Under the pieces are notes generated by a model. That model was not told the DNA's origin. It was given only the letters and a program-made list of their open reading frames with translations, and made no database searches. From JBJHDF01 sp050486405 (lineage in GTDB: Bacteria > Pseudomonadota > Gammaproteobacteria > Pseudomonadales > Cellvibrionaceae), in the NCBI GenBank assembly GCA_050486405.1, contig JBJHDF010000017.1:1-64000 (forward strand): 64,000 bases of DNA. The letters run 5' to 3'. The position numbers and the translations under genes were made by a program. This document shows positions 1 to 8,003 of the stretch, piece by piece. Within the stretch, counting starts at the first letter, position 1. The number at the start of each line of letters is the position of its first letter.

Positions 1-1
1 C

Positions 2-268
2 GCCGGGCTCTTCTATATGGATGACCCCTTCAATCCGCAGATCGTCATCGTGCAGCTTATCGGCGTACTGGCCTGCTTCATTTGGGTATTTGTTACCGCC
101 TCGTTGATGTACCTGCTGATCGCCGCCACAGTGGGACTGCGGGCCAGCAGCCAGCACGAGCAGCGGGGATTGGATCTGAGCGAGCACGCCGAGATCGGCT
201 ATCCGGAATTTGCCGCCGCCACCGCCTACAACAGCCAGCAGATAGACTCCGTGGAGCCCAAAGCATGA
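2..268 (+). CDS. amtB: Ammonium transporter, C-terminal part (5' end outside window)
   Basis: The reading frame is open from the left edge, so only the last 88 residues or so are present. They hold one hydrophobic membrane helix followed by the cytoplasmic tail typical of the Amt/MEP ammonium channels, with the signature VGLRAS..E..GLDLSEHAEIGYPEF. In this family the tail contacts the PII protein GlnK, and the channel carries ammonium into the cell. The stop codon overlaps the start of the next gene in an ATGA arrangement, which suggests translational coupling. The tail match is strong, but the transport core cannot be judged. Confidence 0.88.
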   Translation, partial: AGLFYMDDPFNPQIVIVQLIGVLACFIWVFVTASLMYLLIAATVGLRASSQHEQRGLDLSEHAEIGYPEFAAATAYNSQQIDSVEPKA

Positions 269-912
269 GTGCCGAGAGCAGCAGGAAACGCCGCGCCATC
301 TATACCGGCCTGTATCCCTTTCTGGCAGGAGAGTCTCTCGACTCAGCGCTGGATACCTGGCAAAACCACTACGCCCATCGCACCAACCTGACCCTGCAAC
401 ATTTCGTCGCCGACCTGTGTCACCTGGAACCGGTGCGGCAACAGCGCTCGCGGATTCTGGTCAGCCTGGTCAAGGCAATGAACTCACCCATCGAAGCGCT
501 GCTGCCGGACCCGACACCAGCCAACGGCCCTGTCGGCCAGGCCTCAGGCGCTTCCCTCAATGCGTCGGCAGCCTTCGCATTGCTGCTCGGCAGCATACTG
601 GACAGGGTGCCAACCGCCAGTCGCAGCGCCCCGCTGCGGGACAATGTACGGCTGGATCTCATGGACTCCCTGGACCGCGGCGCCCTGGGCCCGGCACTGA
701 CCAATACCCTGCACGCCTGGTTGGCCGATGGTGCCAAGGCGCCGTTACCGCCTATACCCCCCAACCTGTTACAGGGTTTGACCAATCGCGCCTATGTGAT
801 CCTCTGCGAGCGACTGGGTCCGGTAAGTGCCGATCACCTGCTGGCCGACGCGGTAATGCACTGCCGGACACGCCGCCCTGACCTCAGACCCGAACTGCAG
901 GCGCTGCTGTAG
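265..912 (+). CDS. Hypothetical protein downstream of ammonium transporter
   Basis: A 215-residue protein that I do not recognise. The ATG overlaps the stop of the ammonium transporter by four bases, so the two are probably co-transcribed. There is no signal peptide, membrane helix or cysteine pattern. The protein looks soluble, mostly helical and cytoplasmic, with a proline-rich stretch near residue 155 and alanine/leucine-rich helices. It may be a lineage-restricted partner of the transporter or of the two-component pair that follows, but nothing in the sequence identifies a function. Confidence 0.65.
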   Translation: MSAESSRKRRAIYTGLYPFLAGESLDSALDTWQNHYAHRTNLTLQHFVADLCHLEPVRQQRSRILVSLVKAMNSPIEALLPDPTPANGPVGQASGASLNASAAFALLLGSILDRVPTASRSAPLRDNVRLDLMDSLDRGALGPALTNTLHAWLADGAKAPLPPIPPNLLQGLTNRAYVILCERLGPVSADHLLADAVMHCRTRRPDLRPELQALL

Positions 913-933
913 CGTCCGATGTCGGCGGTAGGG

Positions 934-947
934 TGTACTGCCGTACA
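934..947. promoter_or_regulatory. Inverted repeat TGTAC-N4-GTACA upstream of the response regulator
   Basis: A perfect 5-bp inverted repeat with a 4-base spacer lies in the 83-base gap before the response-regulator start, about 50 bases upstream of its ATG. It is placed where an autoregulatory operator could sit. No experimental motif is known to me for this regulator family, so its role is inference. Confidence 0.35.
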
Positions 948-995
948 AAGAAAAGTGTTAGATTGTGGCGGCCAGTTCACCGCGCAGGAGCCGTC

Positions 996-1691
996 ATGGG
1001 CCGCCAGATCGCCATTGTCGAAGACCAGCAGGCCATCGCCGATAACTACCGCGACGCACTGTCGCGCCTGGGCTACAGCGTCGTGCACTACCGCGACCGA
1101 CCCACAGCGCTCACCGGCTTTACCCGCCAACTGCCGGATCTGGCCATCATCGACATAGGTCTGGGCGAGGATGTGGAGGGCGGTTTTGAGCTGTGCCGGG
1201 AGCTGCGCAGCCGCGCACCGGAGCTGCCCATCGTCTTTCTCACCGCACGGGACGACGAGTTCGACGTCATCTCGGGCCTGCGTCTGGGCGCCGACGACTA
1301 CCTGACCAAGGACATCAGCCAGGCCCATATGCTGGCGCGCATCGCCGCGCTGTTTCGCCGCGTCGACACACTGCGCCAGCCCCAGGGCGCAGAAGAGGTG
1401 CTGGAGCGGGGCCACCTGACCGTGAACCTGGCGCGCATGACCGTACACTGGCGTCAGCAACCGGTGGACCTCACGGTCACCGAACTGTGGATCGTCAGCG
1501 CCCTGGCCCGTCATCCCGGCCACGTCAAAAACCGCCAGCAACTGATGGACGCCGCCAATGTGGTACTGGACGACAACACCATCACTTCCCATATCAAGCG
1601 GATTCGCCGTAAATTTGCTGCCGTGGACGAAACCTTCGACCGCATCCAGACCGCCTACGGCATGGGCTATCGCTGGCTGGCGGATCGCTAG
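996..1691 (+). CDS. pdsR: Response regulator, proteobacterial dedicated sortase system type (PdsR-like)
   Basis: A 231-residue OmpR-type regulator. The receiver domain covers about residues 4-120, with acidic residues E9/D10, probable phosphoacceptor D53 and conserved K105. A winged-helix DNA-binding domain fills the C-terminus (about 135-228). I chose the ATG at 996 because the receiver begins directly after it. The gene ends six bases before the histidine kinase, so the two form an operon. Together with the unusual kinase it matches the regulator/kinase pair named for a variant sortase system of marine proteobacteria. That specific assignment comes from memory of the family; the general response-regulator call is certain. 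Confidence 0.78.
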   Translation: MGRQIAIVEDQQAIADNYRDALSRLGYSVVHYRDRPTALTGFTRQLPDLAIIDIGLGEDVEGGFELCRELRSRAPELPIVFLTARDDEFDVISGLRLGADDYLTKDISQAHMLARIAALFRRVDTLRQPQGAEEVLERGHLTVNLARMTVHWRQQPVDLTVTELWIVSALARHPGHVKNRQQLMDAANVVLDDNTITSHIKRIRRKFAAVDETFDRIQTAYGMGYRWLADR

Positions 1692-1697
1692 CGCGCC

Positions 1698-3803
1698 ATG
1701 GGCCTGCGCAGCCAACTACTGCTGGTCAGCCTCTTCACCCTGCTGCTGCCCTGGGCCGGCTGCCAGTACATCCAGGAGATGGACCGGGTGCTGCGCCAGG
1801 GCCAGGCCGCCAGTCTGGAGGCCACGGCCCAGGCGGTAGCGGCCCGCCTGGGTGCCGAACCGAACCTGCTGCCGCCACGACAGGAAGACACGGCTCCCGA
1901 GCAGCAGCTCTACGCCCACCGCCTGCCCCACGCCGCCATTGTCGACGGCTACGACGACGAGTGGCGCAACTGGGGCTTCGAGCCCCGATACTTTCACACA
2001 GCGCCAGAGTCCGGCTTCAGCCTGGCGGTCACCGCCGGTGTGCACGGCGACCAGCTCTATCTGCTGTTTCAGGTCGACACGCCGCGCATCGACTACCACC
2101 ACCCGGGACGACCGGAATTGGCCAGCGGCGATCACCTGTTGCTGGCCGCCGACCGCTACTATGTGATAACCACCAGCGCCCCGGGCATGGTGACCGCCGG
2201 CACCCGGGACGCCAACGGCCTGGTCCGGCGGGAACACCACATTCGCGGTTACTGGCAGGAACACGGCCGGGGCTATCAGGTGGAACTGCAACTGCCGCTG
2301 AGCCTGGTGCAGGATGGCTTCGCGCTGGGCGCCGTGGATGCGGAACATCGACACCTGCTCGGCACCCTGCCCGTCGAAGCCCGCTGGGCTACGCAAGTCG
2401 CCTACCACCGCAATCTCCCCCCACCCCCCGGGCATCTGGTGCACCCGCAACGGACGCTGGAGGATGCCCTATCGGTCTTCGCCCAACCGGGACTGCGCCT
2501 GCGGGTCCTGGACATCGACCGGTGGCAACTGGCCGACGCCGGCCGCACCGACGACCTGGACGAGGAAGAGCGCGGCAACTGGCTGCTCAACGCCCTCTAT
2601 CGCGCCGCATTGAGCCATCGCCCCCTGACCCCCTACCAGGCTCAGAGGAACGGACGACCGGACAACCCGGCCATAACCGCCGCCTACCAGGGTCAGGTGA
2701 GCACTTACTGGCAACAACTGGGGCGGGGGCAATTGGCCAGCGCCAGCGCGCCCATTCGTACCGATAACGGCCGTCTGGCAGGTGCGGTATTGGTGGAGCA
2801 ATCCGGCGACATACTACTGCCTCAGGCCAGCGGCGCCTTCAGCCGCCTGCTGCTGGTCGGCATGGGTACCGCCTTCACCGTGGGCCTGGTACTGCTGAGT
2901 TACGCCAGTTGGCTGTCCTGGCGCATCCGCCGCCTGAGCCGGACCGCCCGGGACGCTGTGGCGCCGGACGGCCAGATCACGGTGCTGGACCGGCAGTGGC
3001 CATCATCCCGGTCCGGGGACGAAATTGGCGACCTGTCGCGCAACTACCACAGCCTGCTGCAGCGTCTGCAGGGCTACACGGACTACCTGAAAACCCTTAC
3101 CGGCAAGCTGTCCCACGAGCTGCGCACACCCCTGGCAGTGGTGCGCAGCTCCCTGGACAATCTGGAACACCAACCGCTGGAAGAGTCCGGCCGGGTGTAT
3201 GCCGAACGCGCCAGCGAGGGTGCGGAGCGCCTCAGCCGACTGCTCACCGCCATGAGTGAAGCCAGCCGGGTCGAGAGCAGCATCGCCTCGGCCGAGCGCG
3301 AAACCCTGGCGCTGGACCGGCTGCTGCGCGATATAGGCGCGGCCTACGCGGATGTCTACCCCCGGCACCAGATCCTGGTCGACATAGCCCCGGCACCACC
3401 GGAGTACTATCGGGTTGAGGCGGCTCCAGATCTGCTGGCGCAACTGCTGGACAAACTGGTGGACAACGCCACGGATTTCTGCCCCCCGGGAGGTGAAATT
3501 CGCCTGTCCCTGGAGCCCAGGGCCCGGTGCCTGGTCCTGAGCGTGGTCAACGAGGGCCCGCCCCTGCCCGAGACCATGCGCGAACAGTTGTTCGACTCCC
3601 TGGTGTCTGTACGCCCCAGCGGCGGCGAGCGCGCTCACCTGGGCCTGGGACTGCACATAGTGCAGCTGATCGCCCGATATCACGGCGGCACCGCCAGCGC
3701 CGCCAACCGTCCGGATGGTCGCGGGGTTGTCTTCAGCCTGACCCTGCCCGCCGGCAGGCCCAAGCCGGAGAAATCGCCGCCGGGAGTTGACACGGCCTGC
3801 TAA
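1698..3803 (+). CDS. pdsS: Sensor histidine kinase with large periplasmic CBM9-like domain (PdsS-like)
   Basis: A 701-residue membrane kinase. A short N-terminal membrane anchor is followed by a long periplasmic region (about 25-380). Its first part resembles carbohydrate-binding module 9/DOMON folds, with an IVDGYDDEW opening. A second membrane helix lies near 382-406, then a HAMP-like linker, the phosphoacceptor box SHELRTP with H473, an N-box near 590 and glycine boxes near 650. The size and periplasmic domain fit the kinase of the proteobacterial dedicated sortase system. In that family a sortase and an LPXTG target protein usually lie nearby; neither is visible here. Its ligand is unknown, and a glycan is one guess from the fold. 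Confidence 0.8.
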   Translation: MGLRSQLLLVSLFTLLLPWAGCQYIQEMDRVLRQGQAASLEATAQAVAARLGAEPNLLPPRQEDTAPEQQLYAHRLPHAAIVDGYDDEWRNWGFEPRYFHTAPESGFSLAVTAGVHGDQLYLLFQVDTPRIDYHHPGRPELASGDHLLLAADRYYVITTSAPGMVTAGTRDANGLVRREHHIRGYWQEHGRGYQVELQLPLSLVQDGFALGAVDAEHRHLLGTLPVEARWATQVAYHRNLPPPPGHLVHPQRTLEDALSVFAQPGLRLRVLDIDRWQLADAGRTDDLDEEERGNWLLNALYRAALSHRPLTPYQAQRNGRPDNPAITAAYQGQVSTYWQQLGRGQLASASAPIRTDNGRLAGAVLVEQSGDILLPQASGAFSRLLLVGMGTAFTVGLVLLSYASWLSWRIRRLSRTARDAVAPDGQITVLDRQWPSSRSGDEIGDLSRNYHSLLQRLQGYTDYLKTLTGKLSHELRTPLAVVRSSLDNLEHQPLEESGRVYAERASEGAERLSRLLTAMSEASRVESSIASAERETLALDRLLRDIGAAYADVYPRHQILVDIAPAPPEYYRVEAAPDLLAQLLDKLVDNATDFCPPGGEIRLSLEPRARCLVLSVVNEGPPLPETMREQLFDSLVSVRPSGGERAHLGLGLHIVQLIARYHGGTASAANRPDGRGVVFSLTLPAGRPKPEKSPPGVDTAC

Positions 3804-3816
3804 AACCGCATAATGT
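3787..3816 (+). promoter_or_regulatory. Predicted sigma-70 promoter for rpsT
   Basis: A consensus -35 box TTGACA (3787-3792) is followed after 18 bases by TAATGT (3811-3816), or after 16 bases by CATAAT. It lies at the very end of the kinase gene, about 75 bases before the rpsT start, and would give strong independent transcription of a ribosomal protein gene. Confidence 0.6.
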
Positions 3817-3890
3817 CGCGTCCCCGATGGCCCATCGGGCCGGTTTTCATTTGTCGAACAGCATTTACCCGTATTTACAGGAGCACCTCG

Positions 3891-4157
3891 GTGGCCAATT
3901 CACCCCAGTCCAAGAAACGCGCACGCCAGAACGAGAAGGCCCGCAAGCACAACGCCAGCCTGCGTTCCATGGCGCGTACCTATATCAAGAAGGTAGTCGC
4001 TGCCATCAATTCCGGCGATGCCGAAGCCGCCAAGCAGGCCTACGCCGCCGCTGTGCCGGTAATCGACCGCATTGCCGACAAGGGCCTGATCCACAAAAAC
4101 AAGGCCGCCCGGCACAAGAGCCGCCTGAACGCCCGCATCAAGGCGCTGGCCGCTTAA
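3891..4157 (+). CDS. rpsT: 30S ribosomal protein S20
   Basis: An 88-residue basic protein with the typical S20 opening ANSPQSKKRARQ and a helical body rich in Lys, Arg and Ala. It binds 16S rRNA in the small subunit. I use the GTG start at 3891 because family members begin exactly there and an AGGAG ribosome-binding site lies eight bases upstream; the longer frame from 3813 is not supported. In Pseudomonas this gene sits beside murJ, but here murJ is about 35 kb away, so the neighbourhood has been rearranged. Confidence 0.97.
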   Translation: MANSPQSKKRARQNEKARKHNASLRSMARTYIKKVVAAINSGDAEAAKQAYAAAVPVIDRIADKGLIHKNKAARHKSRLNARIKALAA

Positions 4158-4169
4158 TTTCCGCGCTCT

Positions 4170-4190
4170 GGCCGGGCGCTCCGCCCGGCC
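4170..4190 (+). terminator. GC-rich hairpin after rpsT
   Basis: A perfect 9-bp stem (GGCCGGGCG / CGCCCGGCC) with a 3-base loop begins 12 bases after the rpsT stop. There is no U-run directly after it, so it may slow or end transcription, or only protect the 3' end. Confidence 0.45.
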
Positions 4191-4374
4191 TCGATTCCCG
4201 CTCTCCCCCACCCGCCGGACCCGCCGGCCGGCTGCCTGCGCCGATAAGTCGATAAAAAGCTTTTATTGTCGCCATAAATTTTTTTTGAGTGCGCACTGAC
4301 ACAATTCTGCCAACATTACCGTATACAACAACGGGTTATGACCCAATGTTGCCCGTTATGGACTGGAGAAACTC

Positions 4375-4671
4375 ATGCTGCCACGCGAACACTACCTCAG
4401 ACAGCCCTTTACCGATGCCACTCATTTTCCCGAAGGCCTCGAAGCCAGCGGTCAGTTTTCCGGTATACAGGCCCGCCTCTTGCGCAAGCACGGACAACTG
4501 ATTACAGCCCTGATCAACGACGAGGTTACCAACCCGAACGACGAGGACCTGCACCTGCTCAAGGTGCTTGACGGCCACAGCGTACCCCGCACCCCGGTGG
4601 AGCAGGCCTGGCTGAAATATCGCCGGGTCGTGGCAGAGCGGGAGGCACAAGCCTACGCTGAAAGCGCCTGA
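4375..4671 (+). CDS. maoP: DUF413/MaoP-family protein
   Basis: A 98-residue protein with the DUF413 signature: a HFPEGL segment near residue 20, then SGQFSGIQARLL, and VEQAWLKY near residue 80. E. coli MaoP (formerly YifE) belongs to this family and organises the Ori macrodomain of the chromosome. The family match rests on the spacing and identity of these blocks; the same role in this organism is inference. The copy is slightly shorter than E. coli MaoP and lacks its charged C-terminal extension. A GGAGA ribosome-binding site precedes the ATG. Confidence 0.75.
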   Translation: MLPREHYLRQPFTDATHFPEGLEASGQFSGIQARLLRKHGQLITALINDEVTNPNDEDLHLLKVLDGHSVPRTPVEQAWLKYRRVVAEREAQAYAESA

Positions 4672-4729
4672 CACTCGCCGCAACCAAGACCGGCGGGAGC
4701 GGCCGGCAATCAGGCTGGTGTGAAAATTG

Positions 4730-4785
4730 CCTGATGATCTGTTACAAGTGACGCTATCCAGATGACTCCGTAACAGATTATCAGG
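4730..4785 (+). promoter_or_regulatory. 16-bp inverted repeat covering the ribosome-binding site of the GH13_18 gene
   Basis: The arms CCTGATGATCTGTTAC (4730-4745) and GTAACAGATTATCAGG (4770-4785) are inverted repeats matching at 15 of 16 positions, separated by 24 bases. The downstream arm contains the purine-rich CAGGG that is the only candidate ribosome-binding site for the ATG at 4793. As RNA the arms would form a long hairpin hiding that site; as DNA they could be an operator. Confidence 0.6.
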
Positions 4786-4792
4786 GCATTCC

Positions 4793-6532
4793 ATGACCAC
4801 CGACTTTCATTCCCTGGAGGAACTGCGCAGCCGTATTCAGGGCCTGCTGCAGAATCTCTATCCCGACAGCGACAGCACACAGCTCACGGAAGACTGCCTG
4901 AGCGCGCTGGGCCCCCGCATCAATCGCGCCATCATCCCGCCGGAAAAACTCTGGTCCCAGAGCGACTGTCTGCTGATCACCTACGGCAACTCCATCCGCT
5001 GCAGCGGCCAGAAACCCCTGGACACCCTGCAGGCCTTTCTGCACCAGCAACTGCAGGGGGTCTTCTCCGCGGTGCACGTGCTGCCGTTTTTCCCCTTCAG
5101 CTCCGACGACGGCTTTGCGGTGATCGACTACACCCAGGTGGACCCGGAGCTGGGCGACTGGGATGACATCAACAGCCTGGCCCGGGATTTCAAACTGATG
5201 GCAGACCTGGTGATCAACCACGTCTCCAGCCAGAGCCGCTGGTTCAAAAACTACCAGTACGGCAAGGATCCGGGGAGGGACTATTTTGTCGAAGCGGAGC
5301 CGCACTACGACCTGTCCCAGGTGGTGCGACCGCGCACCAGCCCGCTGCTGCGGGCGGTGGAAACCAGCGACGGTATCAAGCACGTCTGGTGCACCTTTGG
5401 CCACGACCAGGTGGACGTGGATTTTCGCAACCCGACAGTGCTGCTGGAATACATCGCCATCATCGGCCGCTACCTGGACGAAGGCGCCCAGTGGCTGCGG
5501 CTGGATGCCGTGGCCTTTCTCTGGAAGCAGCCGGGCACCCCCTGCATTCACCTGCCCCAGACCCACGAGGTCATCCGTCTGCTGCGCCTGCTGATGGAAT
5601 ACAAAAATGCCCACGCACTGCTGATCAGCGAAACCAATGTTCCCAACCGGGAAAACCTCACCTATTTTGGCAACAGCAACGAAGCGCACATCATCTACAA
5701 CTTCAGTTTGCCACCGCTGCTGATTCACTCGCTGCTTTCCGGCGACGCCAAATACCTGAAGAGCTGGATGATGAGCATGCCGCCCTCCCCGGTGGGCTGC
5801 ACCTATCTCAATTTCACCGCGTCCCACGACGGCATAGGTCTGCGCCCGGCGGAGGGCCTATTGTCCGACGAGGAGCTGGCCACCTTTGTCGCCACCGTGC
5901 AAAAATTCGGCGGCCGCATCAGCAGCCGTACCGACAACAGCGGCAACGAAAAACCCTACGAGGCGAATATCAGCCTGTTCGACCTGTTCAAGGGCACCTA
6001 TCGCGGCAGCGACCGCTGGCAGCAACAGCGGCTGATCTGCTCACAGACCATCATGTTGGCGGTGGAGGGCATTCCGGCCTTTTACATTCACACCCTGTTC
6101 GCCACCCCCAACGACCTGGACAAACTCGAAGCGACGCGGCATAACCGCTCCATCAACCGCAAGAACTGGCAACTGGGTGAGCTGGAAGAGCTGCTGCAGG
6201 ATCCGGAAACGCCCCAGCACCGGGTGTTCAATGAACTGCGCCGGCGCATCCGGATCCGCAGTGCCCAGCCGGCCTTCCACCCCAACGCCACCCAGTTCAC
6301 GCTGCACCTGCAATCGGAGGTGTTCGCCTTCTGGCGCCAGAGCATGGATCGCACCCAGAGCATTTTCTGCCTCAACAACCTCAGCGACAGCGAGCAGTCC
6401 ATCAGCCTGTCCGAGCTGAATCTCATCAGTACCGATAAGTGGCGGGATCTGCTCAGCGACACACAAACCGACGATATCTACGGCGCCCTGACACTGGCGC
6501 CCTATCAGAGTGTGTGGTTGACGAACAAATAA
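4793..6532 (+). CDS. GH13_18 sucrose-phosphorylase-like enzyme, probable glucosylglycerate phosphorylase
   Basis: A 579-residue member of glycoside hydrolase family 13, subfamily 18, a group of retaining alpha-glucoside phosphorylases. Catalytic residues are visible: nucleophile D238 in RLDAV, acid/base E280 in LLISETN, and transition-state D346 in SHDGIG. The family cleaves sucrose, sucrose 6-phosphate, glucosylglycerol or glucosylglycerate with phosphate to release glucose 1-phosphate. The facing genes make glucosylglycerate, so that substrate is the best inference: this enzyme would recycle the osmolyte. It is convergent with them and has its own upstream hairpin. Substrate specificity cannot be read directly from the sequence. 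Confidence 0.85.
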   Translation: MTTDFHSLEELRSRIQGLLQNLYPDSDSTQLTEDCLSALGPRINRAIIPPEKLWSQSDCLLITYGNSIRCSGQKPLDTLQAFLHQQLQGVFSAVHVLPFFPFSSDDGFAVIDYTQVDPELGDWDDINSLARDFKLMADLVINHVSSQSRWFKNYQYGKDPGRDYFVEAEPHYDLSQVVRPRTSPLLRAVETSDGIKHVWCTFGHDQVDVDFRNPTVLLEYIAIIGRYLDEGAQWLRLDAVAFLWKQPGTPCIHLPQTHEVIRLLRLLMEYKNAHALLISETNVPNRENLTYFGNSNEAHIIYNFSLPPLLIHSLLSGDAKYLKSWMMSMPPSPVGCTYLNFTASHDGIGLRPAEGLLSDEELATFVATVQKFGGRISSRTDNSGNEKPYEANISLFDLFKGTYRGSDRWQQQRLICSQTIMLAVEGIPAFYIHTLFATPNDLDKLEATRHNRSINRKNWQLGELEELLQDPETPQHRVFNELRRRIRIRSAQPAFHPNATQFTLHLQSEVFAFWRQSMDRTQSIFCLNNLSDSEQSISLSELNLISTDKWRDLLSDTQTDDIYGALTLAPYQSVWLTNK

Positions 6533-6586
6533 ATACCCAGATTCCAAGAACCCGGTTTTGCCTGACGCTCGCTTCTATCACCTTGT

Positions 6587-6636
6587 GTGCCACCGACGGA
6601 GGTTGGCGCAGTGCTTCCGGGACACGCCGTAAACCC
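6587..6636. repeat. 50-bp repeat, copy 1 (inverted relative to copy 2)
   Basis: These 50 bases are identical to the reverse complement of 8966-9015. The copy sits downstream of gpgS in the 246-base convergent gap. Just after it (about 6657-6672) lies a further degenerate piece of the same element in direct orientation. The remainder of this gap holds no gene that I can support. Confidence 0.9.
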
Positions 6637-6778
6637 GGCCCCTACGCGCTCCCGGCGCTTCGGGACCGTATTCACAGCGTGTCTCACACCCCTGTGTCTA
6701 ACCGCTCCGCTCGGGCCCATCTCCCTTACGAAGCCCCCGCTACCGACCTCACTGGCCGACCAACTTAGTGGCAAGGGA

Positions 6779-7990
6779 CTAATTTTCATCGGCGGCTACT
6801 GCATCCAGCAAACGCTGATACACATCGGGTACTGCGCTGAGCACCCGGGACCAGTTGGCCATAAATGGCCTTTCGGTAGGGTCGGACAGGAACTGATCGC
6901 CGGCACGCATGATGCACCTGGTAAACAGCTCCACCGTGTCTTCTTCCTTGTGGCGGTCCAGCGTCAGGCCGTTGATCACGGCATCGTTGTGGTAGCGGTC
7001 CACCAGGTCCAGTGCCAGGCGGTAGTAGCTGGCCTTGATGGTGCGGAAGGTTTCCGGCGTAAACACCACGCCCTTGATGGCGAGTTTGCGGAACAGCGAC
7101 TTGGCGATATCCGTGCTCATCTTCGACAGACCACCGTCGGGATTGTCGGCCGAAAGGTCCTGGTGCTTGTGATCGTAGGCATCGGCCACGTCCACCTGAC
7201 AGACACGCTCGTCGGAATAGCGCCGATTGACCTCGGACAACACACCGATTTCCAGACCCCAGTCGCTGGGAATGCGGATGGAACTGACCACGTCACCAAT
7301 CATGGAAAACTCACCAGCCAACGGATAGCGAAAGCTGTCGATAAAATCCAGATAGTCGTCCTTGCCGAACACTTTTTCCAGTGCCCGCACCAGCGGTGAG
7401 ACCAGCAGGCGACTGACCCGGCCGTTGAGCTTGCCCTCGGCCGCGCGGTAGTAGTAACCCTTGCAGAACACGTAATTGAAAGTGGGATGAACCACCGGGT
7501 AAAACAACTTGGCCACTATGTCCCGCTTGTAAGTGAGAATATCGCAGTCGTGCAGTGCCACCGCCTTGGCCCGGCCAGTGGCCAGCGCATAGCCCAGGCA
7601 ATACCAGACATTGCGGCCCTTGCCCAACTCCCGCGGCGCCAGGCCGTAGTCGTCGAGTACTTTGTCGATAGCCTTCAGGCGCGGGCCGTCGTTCCACAGA
7701 ATATGATGTTCCTGGGGCAGGCGGGAGAAAAACTGTTTGGCTTTTTCGAACTGGGACTTATCGGCCCGGTCCAGGCCGATAATGATCTGGTCAAGATAAG
7801 GTACCTTGCACAGTTCGTCGATAATTCGACTCAGCGCCGGGCCTTCCAGCTCCGAGTACAGGCTCGGCAGTACCAGGCACATGGGTTTGGTTTTGCCCCA
7901 CTCGCACAGTTCTGCTTCCAGTTCTTCCACCGGGCGGTTGCCCAGGTTGTGCAGTGTGGCGATGCGTCCGTTTTGAAAAAAGTCACTCAT
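6779..7990 (-). CDS. gpgS: Glucosyl-3-phosphoglycerate synthase
   Basis: A 403-residue GT81-type glycosyltransferase. It joins glucose from a nucleotide sugar to 3-phosphoglycerate, the first step of glucosylglycerate synthesis. The metal-binding DCD motif is at residues 148-150 in ALHDCDILTY, and the blocks PLAGEFSMIGD and DWGLEIG that shape the acceptor site are present. It begins 13 bases after the phosphatase gene, so the two form an operon. Glucosylglycerate is a compatible solute made under salt stress, especially when nitrogen is scarce. A mannosyl-specific enzyme is less likely, but sugar specificity is inferred. Confidence 0.9.
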   Translation of the reverse strand: MSDFFQNGRIATLHNLGNRPVEELEAELCEWGKTKPMCLVLPSLYSELEGPALSRIIDELCKVPYLDQIIIGLDRADKSQFEKAKQFFSRLPQEHHILWNDGPRLKAIDKVLDDYGLAPRELGKGRNVWYCLGYALATGRAKAVALHDCDILTYKRDIVAKLFYPVVHPTFNYVFCKGYYYRAAEGKLNGRVSRLLVSPLVRALEKVFGKDDYLDFIDSFRYPLAGEFSMIGDVVSSIRIPSDWGLEIGVLSEVNRRYSDERVCQVDVADAYDHKHQDLSADNPDGGLSKMSTDIAKSLFRKLAIKGVVFTPETFRTIKASYYRLALDLVDRYHNDAVINGLTLDRHKEEDTVELFTRCIMRAGDQFLSDPTERPFMANWSRVLSAVPDVYQRLLDAVAADEN

Positions 7991-8003
7991 GTGCCGGCCT
8001 CTT

